A stretch of DNA of 64,000 nucleotides from Whitmania pigra (lineage: Eukaryota; Annelida; Clitellata; Hirudinida; Haemopidae). The position numbers were made by a program, and so were the translations under genes. Under the pieces are notes generated by a model. The model searched no databases. It was not told where the DNA came from and saw nothing but the letters and a program-made list of their open reading frames with translations. The stretch is taken from NCBI GenBank assembly GCA_021613335.1, contig JAJTWR010000239.1, positions 670,001 through 734,000 of the forward strand, written 5' to 3'. Positions 23,854 through 34,919 of the stretch are shown piece by piece. Position 1 is the stretch's first letter, and each line of letters starts with the position of its first letter.

Positions 23854-26800
23854 CTAACAATTTGACACTATGGAATTGGTCATGTCGTCCATGCTGACCA
23901 TGTCCGATTCTATGTAGGAGACTCTCTGACTGTCGTTGGAAAATGTCATTGGGGTGGCAAAAGAAGAAGGGGGCCTCTCGACGATGTAGGGAAAGGACGA
24001 CGTGAAGCACTCGGGAGGGTTGGGAAAATGAAGCTTTCTGTTTGATTCTTGGAGAACATCAGAACAGCTCGATACCGGTGTCGGAGTTAGTTTTTCAGAC
24101 TCCGTGAGAAAGTTTGTGATGTAAAATGACGAATTTTCAACAGTTCTTTCAGTGGTACCAGTGTCAAAAGTTGAATCATTTTCTAGAGAGGAATTAAATT
24201 CGCTGCAGGAAAAACCAGATGCCTCGCTGTCCGTGCTGCTTATTAGCTGAATCTGGCATTCGGTCTTGGAGATATTCTTTTTTAGTGAAATTATATCAAG
24301 AACGAGATGTATTTGAGTGAAATACTCTGCAAACTGGCTGCCTCCTATAAGCTCCAGGGGACTGATCCACCTTAAGTAACAGTGGTCCCATAATTTCATG
24401 TGTGACATACTAATTTCTGGATTTAAACATGAATGCTGGATGGCTTTTAACATGCCATTTGAAGTGATACTTTTCATTGACATTGTTTCCATAAATGAAT
24501 GGGGCATATCTGCTGGAGTGAGAGAGTGACAGCCATCGTCTTCGATGGAATTAGCATCCTGATAAATTGAGCTCTTGTAGAAGACGCTGTGAGTTTCGAC
24601 GGGAAATGCCGTTCGGGATGTGCTGCAACTTTTAAACATGTGCGAGATGCCCGTTTTGGTGGAGTTTTTAGGTGGATAGTTTGAGTTTCTAATACCTGTC
24701 TGGCTCTCAGACATCAACATATCTTTGCCAGCTTCAGAAAGCTCTTCGGGGGAAGGTTTGCCGATGGAAAGGGCGTCGGACGAGAAGACATAAAACATCG
24801 GATTCTTGAACCAGTTGGTATCAGAAGAGCTGTACTGCAGCTCCCAGTCCCAGACGGTCATGAAGTGTCTCGCTTTTGAGGACATTGAGGGGGGTGAGGG
24901 TGGGGAGAGCTTGATGACATCCATAGGGGATTGAAGAGCAGGAGAAGACTTGTTGAGACGTCCACCTTTTGCCAGGAGATTGGGCCTTTCAGCCTACAAA
25001 TTAAATGTGGTTCTTGTAACTCCTAGAAGTCGAAGGCGAGCCTAGCTACAGACTTTATGCAAGCTTTACAAAAGTTAATATCTCACTTTGTGAAAGTGGA
25101 ACATCCTGTGCTTTGGAGTATTAAATATGAACGAGTCAAAGAGGCCAACAAAAGTGGAATCGTGAAGGGCCGTGAGGTACACAGTAGTGAATTCAAATTC
25201 ATGGGGAAACTGCTGGATTAGCTGCCAAACACAGTCCAGAAATGCATGGAAAACTGGAGACTGTACAAGTCATTAGAATTTAAGGATTTATGTTATGATA
25301 AAAATGTTTACATCATCATCTTTACAAAAGCAATTTCTTACTTTTTGTTTACTAGATATGAGACCCAGCCTTTCACAGAACCTGTGTCCCAATGCAACCC
25401 ATTCCTTGTCAATCAACCTTTGAAACCCTTCTATTGTTCTGTACTTTGGCTGCATCATCAGTTGAGACAAGCATGAGATGATTGGAGTGAAGTCGTTTCC
25501 TCCAGGCTCTGTTAACAACTCAAAGATGTAATTGTGAAAGCATGTTAATACCATGCCTCGATCCACCTACATACGTACTAATACCTACGGAATTTTTTAA
25601 TGCAGTTTCTTAACAAATAGTGTAACTTAAAATTGTAGTTTAAAAATACTTCACTGCATACACAATTCACAATAAAAGCTACCATTACTCTAGACAACTG
25701 AAAAACGATGATAAAATGCATCTCAAATCTAAAACCTTAAAAAACTTAAATTCGACCTGTCCATAAACATTTGAATAAAATGTCAATAATCTTGAATGAC
25801 TTAATGAGTCTGGCAGCATCAACAAAATTACATAAGTGAATTAAAAGTTCTTGTCAAACCTTTGAGGACCACAGTTGTCCTCGAATCAGTAACATACTGG
25901 ACGACCTTCTTTGCAGTCGACAACAACCTTGAAATGTGGAGCAACCATCTCGTGGATTCCAGAGTAGAAAGCCATGCCATGTCACCACTCCACACATCCT
26001 TGTTGGATGCTGAACAAGAGGCGAACAATCCATTAAACGAGTCGAAACAAATGAGAGACTGGAGAAATTATATAGTTTTAAGGTGTCTCGTGCATGTTGT
26101 CATAAGCTGATGAAAAATGAGAATGTCCTAATTAACTTCCTTGATGCTGATGATTTTCAGTGCAACTCACATTATTAAACTCACCAGTGTAATGTATAAA
26201 TGTATAAAAAGTGCTTAAGCTTGTTTTTAATTATAAGATAGCCAATACGATGAATGAAATCCAAATTATCAACATCACTATAGTGAACCAATTGAAATAT
26301 CTTACAAGGCATGCATAGTTGCCTCAGCAGGATGTAACTCTCTTGCAAATCTTGAATGCTCGGGAACACGTCCATGCTCGGAGTCAGGTCCATAACCACC
26401 ACTCCTTTCGCCTTCGGCATGGCCGTCTTCCGAACGTGGTCGACGCATCTGAAAATAACAGACCTCCAATTGAACCACAAAATGTGTCAAAAATGTTTAA
26501 CAGTTTTTTTGTATACTTTTTCACTATCCACAAACTCTTAAGTAATTGTTCCATAATTTGTTTCTTCTGATTAAGTATGTGTGTTAGTGGATGCAAAGAG
26601 GTAATTATAAAAAGATCTCATTAAAAAAACTAGTTTTGGTTCTTAATTGCATCTCTCACATTTAATAAATTCTAATGGTAATGCATCATGGTAACGTTAA
26701 TCCTGGCCTAAATGCAACAAAAGTTAAGAGATAAAATTCAAATTCATCATTAACAGCCACGATATCGATAATTATCGTTAATGACAGGAAACTAAAGTTA

Positions 26801-28688
26801 AAAAAACTGACAATTTTTCTGTGCCGCCTATGTTCTCTGAAGCCATCCTGAGCAGAGATGCACCATTACCGTGAGTGTAAGACCAGATCTGCAGTCATAA
26901 TTGAATCATGACACATTCTAATTGAATTTTAAGTATTCTACGAATCGTCAGAGTAAGACTTTTAGACATAAAAATTTTTTTTAAATTCAATGCCCATCAG
27001 TCATCACTTTTCAATGTATTGAATTACCAGAAAAGACCATAATGACACGCACTTTGTACAAAATTAGAAGCAAAAATAACTATCAAAATTCAAAAGAATT
27101 CCAAATGTTCTTACTGGAAAGGCCTTGTTGCTTTCTGAGAGTTTGAATCTCGAAATCAAATCATCTGTCAGGCTCTCTGGCACTACAAAACATGGTGGCA
27201 AGCTGGGAATGGTTTAAAATTGATTGAGAATAAAGATTAGCTTCTCCTGCTAATAACATTATCGTGAAGCACCAGAAGTCACCTTTCGGTAAGTGCAAAT
27301 CCGGCGTTGCAGCTTGTAACTCTGAAACCGGTTGCATTGAACTCATTCAGCTCCATGACCCAGTCGTATCGGTCGTGAAAGGAGAGAGCTGGAGACTGAA
27401 ATCCTTGAATCAATGCATCAATTTGAGATATCCATACAGCCACGACAAAGGACATTGATTGTTATTAATGACTAATTTGAAAAGATGTTTCTATAGATAC
27501 CTTGAGAAACAAAAGGACCTCTGTATGAATTGGCAAAAAGCAAATCGTGACGACTCGGAAAAACGAACTGAATTATTTGTGTCACCAGCTGGAATCGAAC
27601 AATGTTATGGAAGTTTATTTGGTGCGTTAACTCACCAAGGATGTATGTTGAATAATTTAAGCAGAAATACAAATCTGCATACCTTTTTCATAAGTTGCCC
27701 CTCCCTACTCAAGAGAGAGAAGCTGTGAATGCTCATATCCTAACAAAAATGAATTTGTTTACATTTGAATTAAAATTGATTCGCATTTAAAATGATAAAG
27801 TGCCAAAAATTAGTGATGCAATTTTTATAAGCTAACGTTTCCTCTTTCAAAAATTTATCCTCGATGTCTTTTTATTAGTTTAAAACTTCTAAAAATAAAA
27901 CAAAAATCAGTTTTTTAAATACCTTGCAGAATATTTCAAGTTTATTCATGCTTTCCGACACATTTATCCCCTTTTCAAGTTTTTTCCGTTTGTTTTTGCC
28001 AACTATAATAATAAATTATTTCGACAGTCAGTTAATGATAAAATTCATTAATTAAAAGAGCCTGCCTTGATATATTTCACTGATGTTGGTCAGCAAAATA
28101 TCATCTCTTCTGATGAACTTATGATTCCAAAATTGGTTCTGCATGAAAAAATAATTTGTTAATAACATTTGTGGATAAATTTTAAATAATAAAAACCCTA
28201 AAACCTTATAAGACACATCATCAGAAGTGTCATCTCCACTCAACGAAATGAAAGCCACTCTGAAGTTTGTCACAACTATGCTGCCAAATACTGCACTTCC
28301 TCCATCACTGAAAGGAAGGAATCTTGAAACTTGAGGAACTTTTGACACAACGATTTCACCTGTGGCAACATTGTATTTTAACTTGATTTGTTGAAATCAA
28401 TTTAAATCCAATGAAAATCTTAGCAGATTAAAATAAGAGACCTGCCAAGAGTTTTAGTTCAAAAGCATCATCGTTCTGGTTGGTATTAACAGGTGAGCAG
28501 AATGATGTTGTATCCGACTGAATTTGTAATGCAACAAAATGTTAAGTTAAATTAAGCTAGTTTTTACAGCTGTTGGTCACCTGATCTGAAGTATCAGGTA
28601 AAGAGGGAGAACTAGATACATCCTCCCCAATTGTGTTCTCGACGAAGGACACGAAAGTCGGTCTGGCTGGATGTTTCCTTTTAAACAT
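23854..28688 (-). CDS. MTMR10: Myotubularin-related pseudophosphatase, MTMR10/11/12 group
   Basis: Inactive phosphoinositide 3-phosphatase homologue that works as an adaptor for active myotubularins. Fifteen exons: 28581-28688, 28442-28517, 28205-28359, 28066-28138, 27923-28002, 27683-27739, 27501-27588, 27283-27403, 27115-27202, 26812-26888, 26306-26448, 25860-26009, 25342-25508, 25087-25260 and 23854-24993, joining to 898 residues. The start MFKRKHPARPTF parallels the MTMR10 N terminus. A PH-GRAM region begins GEIVVSKVP; the phosphatase-like fold follows with HDRYDWVMELNEF, WSYTHGNGASLLRM and WLSTLESTRWL. The CX5R catalytic loop is replaced by VVLKEPGGNDF (about 402-412), so catalysis is not expected. 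YRTIEGFQRLIDKEWVALG and VWDWELQYSSSD are strong family blocks. The last exon encodes a C-terminal region longer than in vertebrate relatives. The intron after 28066 has a GC donor. Assignment among MTMR10, 11 and 12 is tentative. Confidence 0.88.
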
Positions 28689-29916
28689 TTTATGATTTGT
28701 ACAAAAGGGTCTCCAAAACTTTGTTGGCGCTACGTCGAAAGCAAACTCTTTCAAACCAAAGCAATTCAACCACAGGAAAGCTGAGTCTTTTACTGAAAAG
28801 ACTGAGTCAATCCCCGTTTATTTACTAAAACCGTATTCTAAATAGTCAAAACTTGTTAAAAAATTTGCGTTTCTTTAGGGACCCTCAAACTGGCTCATCG
28901 TGTCATCGTGCTTACATTAATCCGCCTAAAAACAAACAAAAACACTTCAAAACTCATTATTTAATTAATAATCAATTTAAGTAAAAATGTGTTATTGTTT
29001 CAATAAAATTGTTTAATGTAATAACTATATGAGCCCACTTTTGCAGAATAATATAAATAAGGTCTATTTGTGAATCATATAACAGTGCCTAAGCTCGGCA
29101 TGCGCTACTTATGTCTTCGCATCAGTTATGTGATCGCCGAATGATATTCATCAAGTGAAAAACAGCTGCATCTTACTTACAAATTAATAATGTAGTTAGA
29201 GCTGTGGCACCTTCCCGGTTGTACTGCAATACCGAGTAAACGCGCCCGAGTAAACCAGCCAAGGCACCCCTAATTCACAAAAATAGCTCTATATCAGCAG
29301 CATCCTCTAGAAAATCTAGCAAAACTAAAAATTGATGACTAGCTGACAAAAATATCCAGAACTTCCACACGTACCTTTCCAAATATTCCTCTTTTTTAAG
29401 GTGTGCTATATAAATGGTCGGCCTCTGATAGATGCATGTGGCGCTGCGCAAATAACCCACAAAGACTTTTTGCGAAGCTGAACTCCCAAACTACTCCGGC
29501 ACGCCGCGTTAAGCAGAAGCTCCGTTCACTTTGACCTACTAACCCGATACTCCGAATTTGTAAGCAATGAAATTTAAAAGTGGTAATTTGATTTATTCAA
29601 ACTACATCAATCTCCAACTTTAATGTGATTATAAAAGCCAAATCATCTGTAGCAAGTAAGAACAACCAAAATCAATAAAGCAACCCAAGGAAACCATATA
29701 ATATACCTTTATATATCACCATTACTTTGGTCGGTAAAAATTTTAAATGTTTCTAACATAAGATGCACTAGAAGAAATTAATTAGTGGCCCATAACAAAT
29801 AAATCTCCCATTACTTTAAAACTTTATTTGGCTGAACATTTAAAACAAAATAGTACAAACTCAAGCATTTGATAACATTAAACCAAACAACAACGTTATC
29901 CTTCTTGCATTTTCTA
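28689..29916. other. Intergenic region between MTMR gene and FBP1
   Basis: Carries the MTMR 5' UTR and promoter and the FBP1 3' UTR (both genes on the minus strand). The FBP1 poly(A) signal AATAAA is at 29828-29823 on the minus strand. A SINE tail lies at about 29395-29460. No protein gene is seen. Confidence 0.5.
29395..29460 (+). mobile_element. SINE tail fragment
   Basis: Contains GTGCTATATAAATGGTC, then GGCCTCTGATAGATGCATG, then GGCGCTGCGCAAATAAC. These match in the same order the two-module tail of the SINE in the GART intron. The head upstream (29190-29300) is too diverged for me to recognise pol III boxes. Confidence 0.55.
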
Positions 29917-32287
29917 TCAAGCTGGGTTGTGTTTCTTGAAGTACTCCAGAAGATCCTCGATGTCGTCCTTTGAGCCGAGAAATATGGGGGATCTCTGATG
30001 AATGGCCTCGGGTTGCAGGTCCAGTATGGGGGTGTACCCAGTGGTGGCAAGACCTCCTGCCTGCTCGATTATGAATGCCATCGGGATGCATTCGTAGAGA
30101 AGACGAAGCTGAAGCAAAGACGAAGGAGTTTGATTAATCTATTTTAATGTACTCCAATTTAATTACAGAAAGTCGAATGACATCTCATATTTCAATTACT
30201 TCCTCACATGCAATAGTTCAGAAATAATAGTTTTGCCAGTTAAAATAAAAACATTGCACAAGTGAAACAGAGTATTATTAACACAATATATTATTTGCAG
30301 CAGGCAAAAACAGAAAATAAAAGAACTTCTGGAATACCTTTCCTTTAGGAGACTCGGAAGTGGCAGGGTAGGCGAACACTCCGCCGTACTTGAGGGTCCT
30401 GTGGACGTCGGCAACCATTGACCCGATGTAACGAGCTCCGTAGGGCTGCTTACCACTCTACCGTGAGAACAAGAAATAACTACAAATTGATTTTTTTTTA
30501 TAAATTATAATAAGACATAAAGCAGCTGTTTAAAATGTAAATAATTTTGAAGATCGATAATAGATAATTATAATCAAGTAATACCTTTGGATTTTTAAGG
30601 CTGTCAATGTACTCCTTGACAGGTTCAGGCCAATGGATGGAGTAACCCTCGTTGATCGAGTAAATCTTTCCACGTGGTTTGATCTTCATGTTCGGATCGG
30701 TCAGCAAGAACTCTCCAATGGCCTGCACATCAAAGCAGTGGATAAGGCACAATAATCTTTTGTAATAGCCTTAAACAAGTAACACATTTATATCAAGGAA
30801 ATCATATTTCAGGAAAATAAATCTTTGAGGTCTTCCCAGTTTTGTATTTGATTAAAGAAAATATTCTCCTTCCATCGGGGATGTTTTTTACTCAGCAAAA
30901 GCAAACAACCTACCGGATCCAAAAGAAAGCCATTGACCCCCCTTCCGACAGACAGCACGAGCATCGTGGCACTTCCATACAATGCATATCCCGCTGCTAC
31001 TGCCTTTCTTCCTGGAATCAAAACATCATCCCCTTTCACAGAGTTGTCGTTGGGCTGCAAAACAAGATATTAAGTTCCTTGCAAAAACTGGCTAATGATT
31101 AGAAGTTAAACTTATATCGAGTTGAAATACTGTGCAATATTTATAAACTATGTCTCACATACACAACCACAAAATTACTTAGTAACACACCGTGTCATGA
31201 ACAGATCAACTTAATAAAAATGTTCATATCAAAAACATTTTAGGTTTAATATTTATAAACATAAATCACAACAGACACCAGTAATTGGGTTTTGAAGAAC
31301 CAACCCTGCGATAGATGGCAAATATTGTACCAACTGAACCCAAGCAGTCAATGTTGGATGATCCATCCAAAGGATCAAATGTCACCATGTATTTCCCCTG
31401 AAACATTTATTGTAACTAGTGACTATGACTACATAATTCAAAAATGTTAAATAATAAAATTGCAAAGTCTTCCTAAATTACACAATTAAGTAAATAATAT
31501 GCCAACAATTTCCTTTCTTTCTTTATGTTAATTAAGGATTATAAAGCTGCAGACTCACCTGCTTTTCGAGTTCAACTTCAATGACTTTCTCATTTTCCTC
31601 TGACACCATCAAACATGTTGTGAATGATGACTTTAACATGTTTATAAATAATTCATTTGACAGAACATCCAATTTCTTCACCTCTTCACCCTGGACATTC
31701 GATTTTCCAGTTATGCCATATCTGCCAAAAAAATTTGTTAAACTACTTTTAACAATTAACCAAATCTTAACTTCTTTTAATGATTGATCTCTTTTGTACA
31801 TCTACACATCTCAAAGCATAGCCAAGATTTTAATTATGAAAAACAATATAGGAACAGCTTTTACAATGCTTTGAATTAAAGTGATGGTACATCCCCAACC
31901 TAATTGTTTTTCTGGAATGTTTTTGCAGAAAACATTACTTGTATTTCAACGATTTCAATTCAGAGCAAAGCTTAGGAAATACACTTTATATTAATATATA
32001 ATGGCTGTGAACACTGCCAACTCAACAAGTAAAATGACAGATAGTTATCGGAATAACACGATAAGGAAAGAGTAGATAGTTTTAAAAATAAGTTAAGAAA
32101 GTATGACATACAACTGCGCTATTCCTGCCTTTCGAACAGCACTGGATATTGCTTTAACTGCGGTAATAATGGCATTGACGAGCTGAGTTAAGTCACCAGT
32201 AGCCGAGGGATGTTTGCGTTGTTCGGCAAGCAGAAACCTCGTCAAAGTCATGCAGTCCGTGTCAATTCCTTCATTGGCTGAAGACAT
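29917..32287 (-). CDS. FBP1: Fructose-1,6-bisphosphatase
   Basis: Hydrolyses fructose 1,6-bisphosphate to fructose 6-phosphate in cytosolic gluconeogenesis. Seven exons: 32112-32287, 31559-31721, 31305-31397, 30914-31054, 30585-30722, 30338-30457 and 29917-30108, joining to 340 residues (human 338). Landmarks: [18 protein letters not shown] with the AMP-site region, [32 protein letters not shown], the metal-binding [74 protein letters not shown] and [19 protein letters not shown] with the substrate and metal Glu. All catalytic blocks are present, so the enzyme should be active. The first intron is about 390 nt. AATAAA on the minus strand at 29828 is close behind the stop. Confidence 0.97.
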
Positions 32288-34919
32288 TTTTAATTCCTAC
32301 CGATATCACAACAGCAAAAAAACGGAAGAGACCAGGGCAAGGCTGTGATCGACAGAGCGTCTAAATGATAGCGCGACCTTTTGCCCACGTAACTCCAACA
32401 AACCTTGCTGTGCGTGACCTTTCAACTAATTTATTTTAGAACAGTCAAAAGCCTCAATTTTAACTTGTTTTATCTACAAGGCCAATAAACGATTTGAGCA
32501 AAAATGACGTCAAACAATTAATTGGTCTTAATTATTTAGGACGCCATCACTAAAAATGCATTAATTTAGTGATTCTGTTTGATTAACTTAATTTGACATT
32601 TTTTTTACAGCGTTTGATTCATGACAAATATTCCAACCAGACGCTAGAGAGAGGCACTGAGAAGGGACATCAGAATTACATATGCAGGGTGGTCACTGAT
32701 CAGTTCCGCTGCTTGATAATGATAATAATAATAATAACGGTAATAATAAATCAGAGTTTGATTAAAGCGGTTTATGCTTAAACAGAACGTAAAGAGTTAA
32801 TATTAAGGGTAGATTTCCCGAAGAGGAAAGTTTCCAGGGCAGAGTGAAACCCGACTGGATCAACAGTGGCAACTGAAAGGGGAGTCTATGGGCGTGCCAA
32901 CCAGCGTGCTGACGATCTGACGAGGGAGACGCTTTTGGCGCGTTGCAACTGAATACATGAACTCACAACTTTAGGAACAAGAGTTAGTTTAGTGTCTCAC
33001 TTGTCTTGGATTACTTAGCCATTGCTTATAACCGTCAATATGCCAAATCGTATTTTTGGATATAATTATAACAGAAGTTGTCTCCACTGATAATTCAAAG
33101 TCAAATCAGTTAAAATTTCACTGTCACTGTCTGTGCGCTATTTCTCCACTATGGTTTAAAAGATAAGATTTATGATGGTGTCCCTTCCGAAATATAAAAT
33201 TCCACCATTGAGACTGAAATTCATTGAGCGGTTAAGATGGTGCCAATTGATCAAAATTGTCAGCTATTTATCGTTAAATAATTAATTATTTGACGCATCG
33301 GATAGGCAAGGACTTTCCTGAATTTTACTGTATCCCACCCTAAATTGTTCAAACAAGTTCTAGAACCCGATCCCTAAAATTTCGCTCAACCTCTTCTACC
33401 ACGGACTTTAAAATATCTTATTTGCCAGTAACAAACGTTTGCGACACTTTACTACTGAAATATGCGAAACTCAGTCCGATTGTTAGTACTTGTACTTAAA
33501 TGGCACTCAAGTTGTTTTCAAGTTCTCCGTGTCACAATAAGTTAATATTCGGTCCTTAATGGCTTCCTATTTGTTTTGTAATTAGTGGTAAAAAAAAAAC
33601 ATCCAAAAGAAGGGGTTCATCAACCTGATACATTCAGTAATTGTCACATCATTCCAATGGTCAACCAAAACGTTAAGCAAAAACAGATATTGAAGTCCCA
33701 GAGTGCAAGAAAGTTCTGTTACTAATTTGTAGAAATTAATTCATTTACTTTAGGACAGGCGAAGTTACAGAAGCATTAATTAGAACTTAATGACAATCAA
33801 TTAGTTAGGAATTGGTTGAAAACAAAACCAGAATTGAAATATCAAAAACTTCGTGCAAATGGCTATCGGAATATGCCCCGTAAACACAAAAATCTATGCA
33901 TCCCGATATCCAATAAACAAAATACGAACGATGGAGCGAGAAGGAAAGATGTTCACAAATCATGCAGACAACAAGAAGGGTGGAGAGTTCAATGGAAGGA
34001 GTGTGAAAATGCTCCACAAAAGGAAATTGTTGCAACTTGCGTTGCTTTCGTTGGCGAACGAACACTAAATACCGACGAGCGCGAACATGATTCGAACGAA
34101 AGAATTAGAGGTCAGAAACGGAGGCAGGCAGAGGTTGTGCAGAAAAGAGAACAAGTGCAGGATCCGTGGAGCCCTACAGTTAAGCAAGGTTCATCCTTTG
34201 ATGTTTACAAACTATTAATATCAAACACCGACTTGTGAATTAATTTCACATTCACTTTCAGACAAAATTCAAGACAACAGCTAGCTTGTAACTCATGTCA
34301 TAAAAATGGAAAACATAAAGATCAAGAATGTTGTAAAACAATTTTTAAAAGTTTAAAAAGTAAACACGATCAAATTTGGTCGCAGGTAACTTGATTCTTC
34401 TGCTCAAAAATAGCAAAAACCGAGTACAACTCACACAGAGGAGGAACTCCGATGACTTTTCGTACAACACCGAAAATAGAACATAAACCATCCGTTGCTG
34501 CGTTGGCATGGAAACATCGTTCGATAATATTTACATTTTAAACTACTATTCATAATGAACCACAACATCTGAGGGACTTAGGAAATTTGACTCGAATAAA
34601 TTAAAACAAGCGCAAACTCGGCAGTGCATCCGTTTCGCATGGACGACTTGCGACGAATGCGAACAAAGTAAAAATTAAAGACATAAAACCATCGTGATTT
34701 ATCCATCCGGATTTACTCGGTTTTAGCATTCCTTGTAAAGTCTGCTTAGTGTCACATGATAATTGTCGACAACTCGCTTCGAGACCGCTGCACGACATTG
34801 TGGAAACCAGCTTCAGGAATAACACGAAAGCAACAACCGAAGTGAGCTGCAATAAACCTACCAGCATTATAAACAAAAATAAAACTAAGAACTCAGCACG
34901 GACGACGAGCGTCGGTAGA
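32288..34919. other. Intergenic region upstream of FBP1 and downstream of the ADAM gene
   Basis: About 2.6 kb with the FBP1 promoter on the left and the ADAM 3' UTR on the right. A (TAA)n tract sits at about 32717-32750. A 140-codon open frame at 33816-34238 on the plus strand is rich in Lys, Arg, Gln and Glu but resembles nothing I know. No gene is called. Confidence 0.5.

Noticed and set aside
29040..29300. Additional coding exon upstream of the MTMR gene
   Set aside because: The start MFKRKHPARPTF at 28688 aligns with the family N terminus, and no in-frame upstream exon with conserved residues was found.
33816..34238. 140-codon plus-strand open frame rich in charged residues
   Set aside because: No recognisable domain, no matching exon partners, and composition consistent with chance in a less AT-rich patch.
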